From: Cristatella mucedo | Lineage: Eukaryota > Bryozoa > Phylactolaemata > Cristatellidae | Direction of reading: 5' to 3' | DNA: 64,000 bases | Assembly (NCBI GenBank): GCA_009760855.2 | Contig: WPIO01000009.1 | Span: 8,588,001 to 8,652,000 of the forward strand | Shown here: positions 10,185-21,900 of the stretch, piece by piece | How positions within the stretch are numbered: position 1 is the first letter of the stretch | Layout: the number at the start of each line of letters is the position of its first letter | Made by a program: the position numbers and the translations under genes | The notes under the pieces: model-generated | Databases searched by the model: none | Seen by the model: the letters and a program-made list of their open reading frames with translations, nothing else | What the model was told of the DNA's origin: nothing

Positions 10185-10975
10185 GAGTCTGGACGTCCCC
10201 TTCCAAAATGACCTGTCACTAGATGAACACGTATGCGCCAATGTCTAGTTGTCCTAGTTTCGTTTTGTACCATGGCGAAAATTCGGGCATGCAACTTGAC
10301 TTTAAGCTCATACAAAGCTATGCGGTTAGGCTTGTCCGTCGTAGAAGCCGCTACTTCCATATTGCAGCCGTCTCACCGACCTGTAATGGCCCCATCAAGT
10401 AGCTACTGGTTGACTTTTAGAATACTGTCACTCATCTTTCGGTACATTGTAGCTCTTGCTCGTACTTACCGATCTGCATAAGCTTCATATCAGGCCTCCA
10501 GACGATCCACCCGCTCTTATGTCTAATCCATTGTCTGGGCTCCTAACTAACTCCAAATCACTTTTTGAGTCCGCGCCTTCAGTTACTATGCTTACAATGA
10601 TTGAAGTCACTCCCGACTGACATCACCTGATGTGACAAAATTCAAAGGAAGCAGAAAACGTGTGTTCAAAAACAGTGCACGTAGTAACTTACTGCAAGAG
10701 TCGTCTACTTTTGTAACGCACCCCACTGAACTTGTCTTTTTCCTTCGCACTTTCAGTGCTTACCCGTGCGTGCATGATTCGGTGCATGCTACTAATCCTA
10801 AGTCCTACTAACTAGTGGTGGCAAGTGCCTTGTGTGCTTGTGAATGCTCACCATTAATTATACTTGGGTGCTTTTGCATGCCTGTCTAAGTATGATACCT
10901 TGCCTGTCTCTTGGTTTTTTCTCTTGGCTATAAAACGCCTGAATAAAGAGTCGGTTCTCTTTAAGCGCTGCAGAG
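10185..10975 (+). mobile_element. LINE-C: old diverged relative of LINE-A
   Basis: Follows LINE-A from the region GGTGTCATATTCCAAAGC onward (here GACGTCCCCTTCCAAAATGA, CACTAGATGAACAC, ATGGCGAAAATTCGGGC, GATTGAAGTCACTCCC, AAATTCAAAGGAAGC) and ends with a decayed counterpart of the LINE-A hairpin (AAAACGCCTGAATAAAGAG, TCTTTAAGCGCTG, 10935-10970). There are many indels and stops. Either a separate family or a much older LINE-A layer. Confidence 0.7.
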
Positions 10976-11138
10976 ACTAATCGTTAATTTTATTACTAAT
11001 GTTAAATATATGTCCAGAGCTCCTACAAACAGTCACAAAACGGGGGCAGAAATCCAGTAATCCTTCGAGTAAGCTTTCTAGCCCTATTAGTGTTGTGACT
11101 GTGCAGCTTTACCAGCTTCTAAGATACATAAATGGATG

Positions 11139-11215
11139 GTTCATTGTTCCGTTGGCTTGGCTTTAGGATTGAGATACGATACATCACGTTCCGTTGGCTT
11201 GGCTTTAGGATTGAG
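11139..11215. repeat. 31-bp tandem duplication
   Basis: The unit GTTCCGTTGGCTTGGCTTTA plus GGATTGAGATA occurs at about 11145-11175 and again at about 11189-11219, separated by a dozen bases including CGATACATCAC. The two copies appear identical, so the duplication is recent. Confidence 0.85.
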
Positions 11216-11421
11216 ATATCTCGCCTGGAGGCCCAGCCAGGATTTTGGCATGGGGGAGGCCAAACCTCGACTTTGAGGGGATCGATATAAGGACGGGGCC
11301 TTAGAATTAAAAACGTAACACTTATAAAACACCTTAAGAGATTAAATCTCTCGCTACTCTTTATTGCCAGATGCTGAAAAGGAAGCGTGTCGATTGGTTG
11401 ATGAGAATGCGCACTATTTCC

Positions 11422-11918
11422 TAATAATAGTAATAATAATGCACTTGATAAAGTGCTCTCAGAGAACTCAATCTCTTCCTAGGCGCTTCACATTCGCTGC
11501 AAAGGGAAACGCGATTGAATCGTGAGTAATATCAAGCTTGATAAACAACCTGAACAACGCGGTTAGGGGCGACATGCACAGGGTCAGCATGCAAATATGG
11601 TTAGTGGCAGCATGCATAAGCACATGAAGGACGAATCACAAGGACCCACTAAATGCTGTCCTAAATAGGTGTTTTTTTAGGTTCTTTTTAAATGTGGCCA
11701 AGTCAGGGGATGTTCTGATGCAAGTCGGGAGGGGGAGTTCCAGGCTTTGGGAGCATACGAACTAAATGCACGGTCACCAAGGATTTAAGGTTTGTACGAG
11801 ATATTGGTAGACTGTTGGATTCCGAGAAGCGGGTGGTACGATGCTTGGCCTGGTGGGGGAGTAGATCTGAGAGATAGGCTGGGGCCAAAGAATGAAGTGA
11901 CCTAAAAGTGAGCGACAT
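11422..11918 (-). mobile_element. LINE-A fragment (3' end, antisense)
   Basis: On the minus strand it runs from ATGTCGCTCACTTTTAGGTC through CTTGGTGACCGTGCATTTAG and TTTAGGACAGCATTTAGTGG to the hairpin and an (ATT)n tail at 11422-11440. Frameshifts disrupt the C-terminal reverse transcriptase frame (GTPPPDLHQNIP). Heavily 5'-truncated. Confidence 0.85.
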
Positions 11919-12274
11919 TACTCATGCCCACGCAAAGGACAACTGTCAGTGACGAAGCATATGATGCAGGCAGACTGTTAGCATCCTTTTACAAATGTCG
12001 AGTTAAGGAAAGTGTCACATCAATCGGCTCAAGGCTCTGGGAAAAAGCTCTGGGCATGGTTTCTCGAAGCTTCAATGTTGGTTAGAAGCACAGGTAAACG
12101 ACTCGAGTCGGAGGAGCGAGAGGTGCGATTAGAAGTTTAATTTAGGAAATGTTTCGGTTATGTAGGGCAAAACAAGAGAATGAAGGGACCATTAGAGATA
12201 CTATGCTATGGGCAAAGTGCCCAAGGCAGAAAGTTGGCTGCCTCTAAGCAAAACGATGATGTACTACTGCTTAA
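11919..12274. other. Intergenic, no gene seen
   Basis: Unique-looking DNA between two antisense LINE insertions; no coding or RNA signal. Confidence 0.5.
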
Positions 12275-12333
12275 ATGTAATGTAATGTATCTCCGTCAGT
12301 AACTCCACAAAGTCAAAAAGACCATGTGGGTGA

Positions 12334-14022
12334 TTACGCAGGAGAGTTTTGTATAGCACACTCACAGCCTAAGCGGCTTTCGGTACGCATTCGGTAGCCA
12401 ACAGACTTCGTCTCACGCAGCAAAGAGAAAGTGGGAAGCATAGCAGAGTTAGGAGAGCAGTTGAGGTAGTGAGTAGCATAGAAGTAGCAGTTCAGGACCG
12501 CTGAAAAAGATGTGCCATAGTCGGCAGTTGGAGAGTAGATGTCGTTGCGTAAGAATTGTGGAAGCGAGTTCCACAGTCTAGGACCTGCAGAGCTAAAGCT
12601 TCTGTCGACAACTGTCTTTAAGCGGAGGAATGGGACAGCTAATTTATTGTCCACACAGGACCTGAGGGCGCGAACAGGCTGAAACTGATGCAGCAGTTCA
12701 GCTAGGTATGAAGGAGCCAAGCCGTGGCGGGCCTTGTGGGTCAGCGTAAGAACTTTGCTCTGTATCCTTTGCTCAACCGGCAACCATCCTAGCTCTTTCA
12801 GCAGAGGTGACACGTGCTCAAACCGCTGAGACTTGAAGACCAGCCTTGCAGCCATATTCATAGTCAGATGTAGTGGCATAATAGCTTTCTTTGGTAGCCC
12901 AGCCAAAAGGGAATTACAATAATCAAGCCGAGACATAACTAAAGTGCTAGTTAAATTTTTTACAAGCCACTGTGGGAGACAGCTTCTAATCTTGGATAGG
13001 GATCGGATGTGATGGCTAGCTGTAGAGGCAGTCTTCTGAATGAAGCTTTTGAAATTGAGGCAGCTGTCGAACACGACACCTAGATTACGAGCACGTGGTG
13101 AAGGTCGCACAATAGCATCACCTATTAGAACAGCAAAGCCTTTTAATCCAGCCACACGCTTAGGGTGTCCTATGAGAAGCAGTTCGGTTTCATCATCATT
13201 TAATTTCAGGAAGTTTTCCGACATCCAGGATCGAATATCGGCAAGGCAAGCATTCAGTTTCTCAGTTGCTGCAGTAGATTCCGACGGTTTAAATGACAAA
13301 TACAACTGAGTATCGTCAGCATAGAAGTGATATCCTATTCCATGGGCCTTAATCACTTTTCCCAGAGGTTGCGTATAAATGGAGAACAGCAAGGGACCAA
13401 GTACAGACCCTTGAGGGACTCCACAGGTGACCCTTCTCGTGTCTGAGACCTGACCCCCACACGACACGGATTGAACACGATCAGACAAGTATGATTTAAA
13501 CCACGCCAGTGCTTCGTCTGCCAGACCGATCGTTGTTCTCAATCTTTCAAGCAGAACTTCGTGATCAATGGTGTCGAAGGCAGCAGACAGATCTAGCAGA
13601 GCTAAGGCAGTGACATTCCCGTCGTCGTTGCCGCGTAGAATGTCATTGCTAACACGGAGGAGAGCAGTTTCAGTAGAGTGCTGCCTCTTGAAACCTGATT
13701 GAAATATTTCTGACATTCCATTATTTTCAATATGTTCAACCAGCTGCTTAGCAACAATTTTTTCAAGAATCTTTGATTAGAACGGAAGAAGGGAAACTGG
13801 ATGATAGTTTGCTACGACCTCTGTGTCTAATCCAGGCTTTTTAAGAATAGGTCTAACGATTGCCGATTTGAAGGACTTGGGGACGACCCCTTTTCCCAAA
13901 GAAACATTAAAAATCTTGGTTATGGCAGGGCTAAGTTGGTCTGTAAGTGAAGACCACAGAGATGAAGGTATAGGGTCTTCAGGAGACGAGCTCTTTTTGC
14001 TAGACCTTATTAAGGCAGCCAC
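12334..14022 (-). pseudogene. LINE-B reverse transcriptase (one nonsense codon)
   Basis: Open from 14022 to a TAA at 13777-13779 within LLPF*SKILEK, then open again to 12334. Motif order: fingers (SPEDPIPSSLW, HPVSLLPF), FQSGFKRQHSTETALL, motif A (LDLSAAFDTIDH), motif B (GVPQGSVLGPLLF), motif C (YHFYADDTQLY), motif D (LKLNDDETELLLIG), then GWLPVEQRIQSK and RLWNSLPQFLRND at the C-terminus. The catalytic aspartates are intact. One stop separates this segment from a continuous reverse transcriptase, so decay is recent. The C-terminal tail runs into the element's 3' end (ECAIQNSPA). Confidence 0.9.
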
Positions 14023-14050
14023 ATCACAGGCAGAAACATCAGAGAACCTT

Positions 14051-14509
14051 TTAAAAAAAGGTCACAGGTTGAGGAACGGCGATTGCTTTGGTCTGAGGGG
14101 GCTTAATGGAGGCACGAATGTGCACAATTTTTTCAGTAAAAAAGGCTGAAAACTTTTCGGCTGAGCCCTTAATATCTGGGGAGTCAGACCTGACAGCATT
14201 GGCCAGTAAATGATTTACTGGCCAATCTTTATAAATCTGTTTAGTGTCCGACTGGCAGGAATTCAGTTTTCTAATGAAAAAAGAAGCCCTGGCTTTTTTA
14301 AGCTTTCGGGTGTAAACTCGAAGGAAGTCTTTAAAATTGACTAGGTCTGCATCAGACCCCGATTTCTTGAAACGACGTTCCAGCCTGCGCTTAACACGGC
14401 GCATCTTAAGGAGTTTTTTTGTAAATTGAAAGCAATCTCGACGACTTTGAACAAGGATAGAGCGAACGGGAGCATGCTTGTCAAGAGCACTCCTGAGTGT
14501 CATGTTCAT
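14051..14509 (-). pseudogene. LINE-B linker between endonuclease and reverse transcriptase
   Basis: A basic helical segment (RSALDKHAPVRSILV, RRVKRRLERRFKK, VYTRKLKKARASFFIRKL) and an acidic-basic tail (DWPVNHLLANAV, SAEKFSAFFTEKI), as in the endonuclease-RT linker of CR1/L2 proteins. It is one frame off from the endonuclease and from the reverse transcriptase; the second shift lies near a T/A homopolymer at about 14050-14058. Confidence 0.75.
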
Positions 14510-14991
14510 CGCATCAGTGAGGGTATCGAGGCTGCCGGTCGAGTCTGAATGCAGATCAAGAAGGCCTGCATCACCGATTTCAAAAACTTGTCCATGTCAA
14601 TGCTTTGTAAGTTGCGTCGTTTGGCAAATTCGACATTGCCCTGCACGTACGAGGGAGCAGGAACAGTAAACGAGACCGAACAATGATCTGAGAGGGTCAG
14701 TGGGCACACCACAAAGTCAGTGGGGAGGACATCCTTAGTGATCACGAGATCTAGAATGTGGCCACCGACGTGGGTGCTATGATTCAGGCGTTGGGCCAAA
14801 CCAAGATTCTCCAGACAGTCAAGAAATGAGCGGACCTGGCTGTTGCTAGGGTTGTCAACGTGAATATTGAAGTCTCCTACAATCAGTAGCGGCCTGTCAC
14901 ACACAAATATTTTAGCGAGGAACTCTGAAAACTCCTCTATAAACAAGTTTAGACAGCCAGGAGGCCGGTATATCACAACGGTGAGAGGCAT
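14506..14991 (-). pseudogene. LINE-B endonuclease, C-terminal half
   Basis: Shows VVIYRPPG, then LLIVGDFNIHVD with the catalytic Asp/Asn pair, GGHILDLVIT and LTLSDHCSVSF with the catalytic Asp-His pair. These are the hallmark motifs of the exonuclease-endonuclease-phosphatase fold in LINE proteins. The N-terminal half is missing, so the insertion was 5'-truncated or its start has decayed. The frame is lost after SIPSLMR, near 14.51 kb. Confidence 0.85.
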
Positions 14992-15071
14992 TGTCTTTGA
15001 TGACAGCTCTGCTCATCTGGATGGTGCCTGAAGCTCCCCTCAACAGAAAGCAAGCCCCTGGAAACTCTAGC

Positions 15072-15142
15072 AATAATAATACATTTGTAGTATAGCATCT
15101 CCCGAGAGCTTGATCTCTTTCTAGGCACTTATCATATGCCGT
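15072..15142 (-). mobile_element. SINE2 3' fragment
   Basis: Reverse complement reads GGCATATGATAAGTGCCTAG, AAAGAGATCAAGCTCTCGGG, ATGCTATACTACAAATG and an (ATT)n tail (plus-strand AAT run at 15072-15081). GGCATATG is the SINE2 body and the rest is its LINE-A-like tail. It abuts the 5' end of the long LINE-B copy. Confidence 0.7.
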
Positions 15143-15887
15143 AAAGAAAGAATGATCAAATGACATGCACAATGCTCAATGTCAAACAGTGTAACATGGT
15201 TCAGGGTTTAGGAAGAAATGTTTACCCTCAAATTTCGAGATCCTGAAGCTTTGCCCCGAATGCGCACCCTGTACATGTCCCTACAGATATGTCTGCAAGG
15301 AATTATCTTCTTTAAACACAATTATGATCCTACTGTTGAAATAAAATAGCACCCCTTTTGCAGTCTCATGACGTCAACGAAGAAAAAAAATCAGCTAATC
15401 TGGCTCATGTGTAAAAATTTAGCGGTTCCCCTTTGCAGAAACACCTTGAACTTGCCGAAAATATAAAGCTGTAGGGCAGCTCCCTCCGACCTGCTGCCCT
15501 GGGTGCTGGGCAGGGCAGCCAGGGCAGAAGCCCAGCAAAATGCATGGTTGTGAAGGCCCAACATATCAAGCCAACCATATCTGAACCAAGCAGCTACCGG
15601 TTGGCCTTCTTGTGAGAATGCATTGCGAGCATTAAACCTATAATTTCCCCCACTTCTTAACTGTCTAATGCCTCGCCTCCACTCATCTGCTGCACCTAAT
15701 ATAAAAGGTCTTGGCACGGCAACATGTGCTTCATGGCCATACGATGCTTCTCACATGCCTACTACCCGATGAACTCGTATAACGGTGCTGCCATTTCAAG
15801 AGGACTGCCATGGGATAGGTTTGCAGTGAAGTCCTTTCACAATCAAAAGAAATATATTGACCTCCGATATACAAGCAAGTGCAAGCT
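15143..15887. other. Downstream flank of the TRNAU1AP-like gene
   Basis: Lies 3' of the minus-strand gene. No separate gene is supported. No AATAAA was seen on the minus strand just below 15888; AATATA on the minus strand at about 15851-15858 is only a weak candidate signal. Confidence 0.4.
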
Positions 15888-18759
15888 TCAAACAGCAGCC
15901 GATGCTGCTGTCGATGTAGCTGATTCTACATATTTTTGTCGGAGCCAACGAGATGAGTCAATTGCTCGATACAACTCGCCCGAGTTGGCAGTTATTTCTT
16001 TGTTGTAGTGTTCGTAGTCATCAACAAGCTGCGGCTCCTGAGGAGTGTCTGGATCCTCGTAATCGGTGGCTGCAGCTTGGTAATTATGTGCCTCCACAGC
16101 CCCACCGTACACATTGCCATAGGAAGACTGATTGTAGTAATCTCCGTAGCCCCACGATGGGTTCCACTGGTAATACGAAGCCCAATCGTATGACGAACCA
16201 CCTGCACCAGGCGGACAATTGGGTCGTTTGGGTGTAGCCATGCTGACTCGTACCGGTTTGCTACCGATCATAGCTCGCTGCATCTCTCTAAGTGAAGCCT
16301 GTTGCTCTCCCTCGTCACCGAAACGAACGAAGCCGAAGCCCTTGGTTTTGCCTTGCTCGTTTAACACCACTTTGGCACCTTTCGTGGATTTGTAGCGTCG
16401 CATGAAAGCATTGAATAGCGTGAAGTCATCTACTTCGTCTGACAGGTCCCCCACGAATATTGAGTACTCGGGGCTTAGAAGATGCTCTTTACCATAGCTC
16501 GCCTGATTGAGCTTGAACCTGTGGTAGATTAGACAACAGCCCAATTAATATAGAGCATTACAAACTTTGAGAGGAATGGCGAACATAACGATCAGCACGA
16601 ACAAGCATGCACACGAGTACCAAGTGCCGATGAGGCAGAAATTCTAGCGACCCCTATAGCTGCTTCTACGAGAAGCAAGGACACTAGTACGGGCCAATTA
16701 AGAACATCCAGCAACACGAGAAAAAAAAAGGAAGAAAGAAATCACAGCTTTAATCGGCACAACGAGACCTCGCCTTCATGTCCAAGTTCTCGCACTGACA
16801 CTGGTCAAAGACACAAAAGAAGTGCGCTAGAAGGAATGGGCATGTCGTAAGCACAGGAAGTTTCAGGCAAACCAAGTTTTTTCGCTCAACAGCAACCCTG
16901 CAGCAAGCACCCTTAGCATGGGGGTCTAAGCAGCCTGAGGTTGAGGTAACTACATGCCGATTCTGGTCTGCGTTCGTAAAAGCTGGCGCTCGAAAATGGT
17001 AGCTGATTAGTCTAGCGCTTGACAGTAAAAGGTTGCTAGAGTAGATCAAAACTCGTCGAAACTGATTCATTTGAGAAGCCGGCCAAGGTGCCGGCACCGA
17101 AACTTCCTGCTTGAGGCCGCAGTTTTCGCCATTAGGCAGACGAGCATCGGAAGAAAACAACAGGAAGAGCTGGAGCTCAGGCTGAGGAAGGAGCTGGTAA
17201 ATAAAGAGTCGCTGCCAGAATGACAAGACAGGCAGTGGCAACTGCGTTCATGACCGGAACTAACGAATGGATGCCAGAAATAACTAGCAAACAGGGACTG
17301 GTGTCTAACGACGACCCTTAATAACAAATTTTCAAATTACCGAAGCAGACGATAGCGTCATTTGCAATATCCTATGCTAGACTATGAGAAGGGCTGACCG
17401 AAAGGCCTCTTACGCAACGACAACTACTCTCCTACTGCCGACTATGGCTTACCCTTTTCAGCGGTCCTGAATTGCAACCTCCATGCTACTCACTACCTCA
17501 ACTCATATGCTCTTCTGACTCGGCTATGCTTCCCACTTTCTCTTTGTTGCGTGAGATGAAGCCTGTTGGCTACCGAGTGTGTACCGAAAGCCGCTTAGGC
17601 TGTGAGTGCGCTATACAAAACTCTCCTGCGTAACACCCACTAGGTCTTTATAACTTTGGGGAGTTACAGACGGAGATAGATCATCAGTCTAAAAAGTTCG
17701 CGTTAACCGGAAATGACGAATGAAGAAACCGGGAACTGCACGGACTAGTTAACCTGCTGTCATGTGATGTCACTTATATCCGTCAACTGTAACTCCACAA
17801 TGCCACAAAGACTATGCGAGTGCTACGCACGAGAGTTTTGCATAGCGCACTCACAGCCTAAGCGGCATTCGGTACAAGCATTCGGTAGCCAACGGACTGC
17901 CGATGTCAAATTCTCGGCACCTGTATGCACTGGTTCGACGCTCTCCTTTGTCCGACTGCGACAGAATTCACCATTTTAGCATGAATCTGTGATCCAAGTT
18001 TCAAGTTTCAAGCTCCGAAATAAACTATTCTTCAAAGACATGTAGGCATATTACTCCAGCTATACAATCCACGGTGCTGCATTAATAGAGGCACCGTGTG
18101 AGTGCATATAACAAGTTTGGTGGCGGGCTAGAGAACGCGTTAGGTATGCTCGGCACCGCGGGCCGTATGAGTGCATAAGAGGAAGCACAAAGCAACAGCG
18201 GCTAACAATGCACGAAACCGTCGCGACAAACGTGCGGAGAACAAGATGTTAGAGCAGGGCCTAGCGTCGCTATAATAGAAATTGGGTTAGTAGACGCTTA
18301 GTAATTCTACGTCACTCTACACGGGCAAAGCAAAGGCCTGCCGTCGGGCTGCTTATTCAAGAAGCAAAAACGAGCATGAGCTCATAACTTCACATCATAG
18401 GCTAACCGCCCGGTACGCGGGCGTTCAATGCAGCGGTTCATCACGTAAACGGAAACCTAAGCACTCAGCCGCTGCTCGAAAACACTTTTAACACGACACT
18501 AAGGGCATCTATCACCTTACCTTTTCAAGGGATTTGTACCTGGAATAGGCTTGCCGTTCAAACGCAGCATCGCTCGTTGAGCTGTGTCCGTGTCTCGAAA
18601 CTCAATGAAACAGTAGCTGGCTAGCGAGCTCGTGTGTTTATTCCGTATTAGTTTCGCGTTTATAACTCGTTCACCTACTTCAGCGTATGCCTGTATGAGA
18701 AACTGCTCGTCCATATACGGCTCAAGATCTCCCATCCATAACGTCGCGCTATTAGCCAT
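15888..18759 (-). CDS. TRNAU1AP: tRNA selenocysteine 1-associated protein 1-like (SECp43), 2 exons, 289 aa
   Basis: Exon 1 is 18521-18759 and exon 2 is 15888-16518; the intron has GT at 18520-18519 and AG at 16520-16519 and splits an Arg codon. The product has two RNA-recognition motifs: RRM1 with RNP2 LWMGDL (7-12) and RNP1 SYCFIEF (48-54), RRM2 with RNP2 IFVGDL (100-105) and RNP1 KGFGFVRF (139-146), then a Tyr/Trp-rich segment (about 188-226) and an acidic C-terminal part (about 232-265). This order, the opening LWMGDLEPYMDE and the length near 289 match TRNAU1AP, which is usually about 287 aa. In vertebrates the protein associates with the selenocysteine tRNA complex and supports selenoprotein synthesis. 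Start: the only upstream Met in frame before LWMGDLEPYM. It is divergently paired with eIF1A. Its 2.0-kb intron carries two LINE-B fragments. Confidence 0.93.
17408..17680 (+). mobile_element. LINE-B 3' fragment in the TRNAU1AP-like intron (sense to window)
   Basis: CTCTTACGCAACGACAACTA, CTCTCCTACTGCCGACTATG, CTTTTCAGCGGTCCTGAATT and AAAGCCGCTTAGGCTGTGAG track the LINE-B C-terminal coding and 3' region; it ends GAGTTACAGACGGAGATAGA. Strongly 5'-truncated and moderately diverged. Confidence 0.85.
17762..17899 (-). mobile_element. LINE-B 3' fragment, opposite orientation
   Basis: TCCGTCAACTGTAACTCCAC, AGAGTTTTGCATAGCGCACT, AAGCGGCATTCGG and CGGTAGCCAACGGACTG are the LINE-B 3' end in antisense. 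With the fragment at 17408-17680 it makes an inverted pair about 80 bp apart inside the intron. Confidence 0.82.
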
Positions 18760-18995
18760 CTCACGACGCCGGCCCTATTCAACTTTAAATGGCGGGCCGA
18801 ACGACATACCCACCGGCGGCGGTTGCGCATCCGGGCGGTGCAACGTGCTCGGGGGGGGAGAGTCGTGACGGCTGACGGCCGGAAGTCTGTGACGCCGTAG
18901 CATTGTCCGGCTGACAGAATATTAAGCCTGTCCGTGCGCCAGCTGTTGTTCTCGAACGGGACGTCTGCTAAAGACATTCGAGAGACCACAGAGCG
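18760..18995. promoter_or_regulatory. Bidirectional promoter, TRNAU1AP-like / eIF1A
   Basis: The start codons of two divergent genes are 236 bp apart. The gap is GC-rich with several CpGs, has no obvious TATA box at a sensible distance, carries an ETS/GABP-type CCGGAAGT at 18879-18886, and an AAATGGCGG (YY1-like) at 18785-18793. This fits a housekeeping divergent promoter. Transcription start sites cannot be read from sequence. Confidence 0.75.
18879..18886 (+). promoter_or_regulatory. ETS/GABP-type binding site
   Basis: CCGGAAGT, an exact match to the ETS-family consensus, sits in the middle of the divergent intergenic region, about 110 bp from each start codon. Confidence 0.55.
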
Positions 18996-21900
18996 ATGCC
19001 GAAGAATAAAGGTAGGTATCGCGCCAAGTTTGAGCTTAAACTGCGTTGTTGGTTGTGCCGGCACGTTTGCTCGGCACTTGCCATCGAGTTCCATGCTGTT
19101 GCTGCTGGAAGCTGCCCCTCACCCGCCGTCTCAATCGCATGCAGCAGTTGCGCCCTCCTAACCCGTGCTCGTCCCGTTTTGCGTTCTGATTACCGCCGTG
19201 CCACTATCGGCGTTCGCGATGTAGGCATGCATAGCTAGGCGTGCCGCGACGTTCGGCGCGTAAGAGATGGAAGCGACCCGCTCGAAGGATCGGCGCGACG
19301 CGCACGGTCAACTTTTTTACATTCTTCGAAAGCTGGCAAACGTTGTTTATTTTTAGCGAATGTATTGCATACATGGCAGTATCCATGATTAAATTCGCGT
19401 AGGGGTGCAATAGCTTTACGGGCGTGACAGCTCTTGCCTTCGAGCGAGTATTAAAGAACGATAAGGAATATGTATATATATTTATATATAATCCATTTGT
19501 ATAGCGCTCCAAGAGAACTTAATCTCTATTCGGGCGCTTCACATATGCCTCGGGGCTCGAGCCCACGACCTCAGCCGCAGATACACGCCCGCACGTACGC
19601 CCGAGCACACATACACGCATTGATTTGGGATGCCGTCATAAGTTAAAGCGACCGCCTGTATACTTGCTCGTAAGTCTACGGCTTTCACTTGCAATTCATC
19701 TTGCACTGCTTTCGGAGCCCATCGCTGGGCATGGCCATGCGGCTTTAGTGATGGATAAATGTGTTATGCTTCTGTATTTGATGATTAAATGAGTGCGGCA
19801 AATAAGAAGTGGCTCTGCCATGGTGTCTAAACATTTTCCTTGTGCGATTTGGCAGGAAAGCTTGATCCTTGTGTATAATTCTGGAGCAATTTCTCGCAGC
19901 ATTTCACAGCCTGAAATAAGACCTCTCCTGCCTGAGGTGAGATCAATAGCTGCCGGTCTCACGAACCGATAGCACGGTGTGTTTAGGATCATTATTCTGT
20001 CGCCTCGTCAATTAAAGCCCTCTGAATGTCATTGCAAGTGGGATACCGGCTTTTTTTTCGAAATCTCATCCAAGTATTTGTGCTAATTCATAATGCCACC
20101 AATGCGATTGAGCTCCGGTACCGTTTGCTGCTGTGCAACAGCCCCTTTTAAGTCACTCCTACAGAACCCAACCGTCTTCTGAAGCCATTCATTGTGGTAT
20201 GATTCAAGCATGATTCCTTTCACGTCTGCTCTCTTACCAGTATTGAAAATAGTGAACCTCAATCCATCAGTCCACATAACTCGGTCACGTCACAGTCAGC
20301 CCAAGTCGAGTGGGTGTAGACCGTACGCCATTGCATGGGGGGCTCATATTTTACTTTTAAGAAAGCCAAAGTTGTACTGTAGGCAATATGGGTGAGTATA
20401 CCTTGCTGGCCTTATCTTTGCACAACGGTTTGTTCCATTTCCTCAGCTTAAGGCTCGGTGTAAGTTGGCGCTGTAAGTTCTAGGTTGGCGTTTTTATAGC
20501 CCTGGCATCCCGTTGGTTTGTCAGCTTAGGTCGACCACTTCACTTCCTCGTTTCTACCATACCTAGTTGCAACTGCTTCTTAATATTGTAGCTTAGAGAT
20601 TGCTCGGAAATCGCAAGCTCTCTTGCAATGCTTACCTTGTTGTGGCCTACAAAATGCAGTCCCCAAGTTGTTTGTTATATGAGGGCAGATATGTCCCAGT
20701 CGTTGTGCCCATATCTCAGCGCTTGCTAGCTACTCTACAGCCTCATAATGTAGCAGCAATTGGAAGCCCCCTCAAAATAGCAGTGCGTCGACAAGAGTGC
20801 TTTAACGCTTGATACTTGTGGTATTTGTAGCGAGGTCCACCGACCCCATTGAGAAACCATTTTTAAATGCAATCCCACTTCAGGAAGGTATTGTCGTATA
20901 ATTTGCCTATATGCTGCTCCTGAATGCGGTGGAAACTGCTTCGTTTAGTACAGATTGATATGGGGGAGATTAGTATGGTTTGCTGCATCTGAACCAGTAC
21001 CATCGTGAGAGAGGTCGTAACCATCAGAGTTACCCCTTTCCCGCCGCTTACTTTGGCTGGAACCTGTGTGTATGTGTGTGTGTGCGCGTGCGTGCGCGTG
21101 TGAAGAAAGGGGTGAGGTTTTTGTGATCGCCTGGACTGTATTTTTATGTAGCCCATCAGGAACCTCGACTACTGATGTGCAATAGTGCTCATACCCGTGG
21201 TCTCTGTGTTGCCTTGATAAGTAGAAGCTTCCGTGAAAAAAACCGCTTGCCCTGCTAGTTCTCAAGTTTTGCTCGAACATGGCAAGGGCGGGAGAGATTT
21301 TGTTGCCATGCAAGCACAGGAGAGATTATGTTGCCATGCAAACACGCAGCCATGCAGGAAAGCAGACTTCTTAGTAAAGCTCGGTCGACGAGTTTTAAGC
21401 CGTAATCGAGGGCAGCACAATCTGGCCCAGTCCTTCCAAGCCCTGCTCTGCAGTTCAGACTCGCTGTGCCTTATGTAGGTAAGGGAGGTAAGAACCGCAG
21501 GAGAGGCAAGAATGAAAATGAAGATATGAAGCGAGAACTCGTATTCAAAGAAGACGGCCAAGGTATGTACTCTGTGCAGTGCAAGCATTTTTCATTGCAC
21601 TCTTCACGCGTTTTGGCCTTCGTGGTCACTTGGATACAGCAAACCAAGTTGGTCAGAGAATGCCTGCATGCATCATGCACGGTTCGCAATGCGGCTAGAC
21701 CGTATGCGACATAGATTTCACGGGAAAAGATGGTTCTTGGTGCAAAAGTTATGTCAAGCTGCAGATACAAGTTTCTTTTTGTTACTTTAAATGAGTATGT
21801 TAATTGGGTGTGTGCCTGCATACTGTAGCGTGAGACAAAGGCTCGGTGGGACGCTGAATGTTGCTACTGCAGCAGTTTGGAGTTCGGCCGTGTAGATCTC

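Larger units (their letters stand above)
12275..15040 (-). mobile_element. LINE-B long copy (5'-truncated non-LTR retrotransposon)
   Basis: The most complete LINE-B. It begins inside the endonuclease domain near 15.0 kb and reads leftward through the linker, reverse transcriptase and 3' end, finishing with the pentanucleotide tail (TAATG units on plus) at 12275-12289. The frame is broken by shifts near 14.5 and 14.04 kb and by a nonsense codon at 13777-13779, but the catalytic motifs survive. The protein is related to LINE-A but clearly distinct, and its tail is a pentanucleotide repeat instead of (ATT)n. Confidence 0.9.

Noticed and set aside
11422-11440. (AAT)n run as an independent microsatellite
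   Set aside because: It is the (ATT)n tail of an antisense LINE-A copy, like those at 4378 and 52874.
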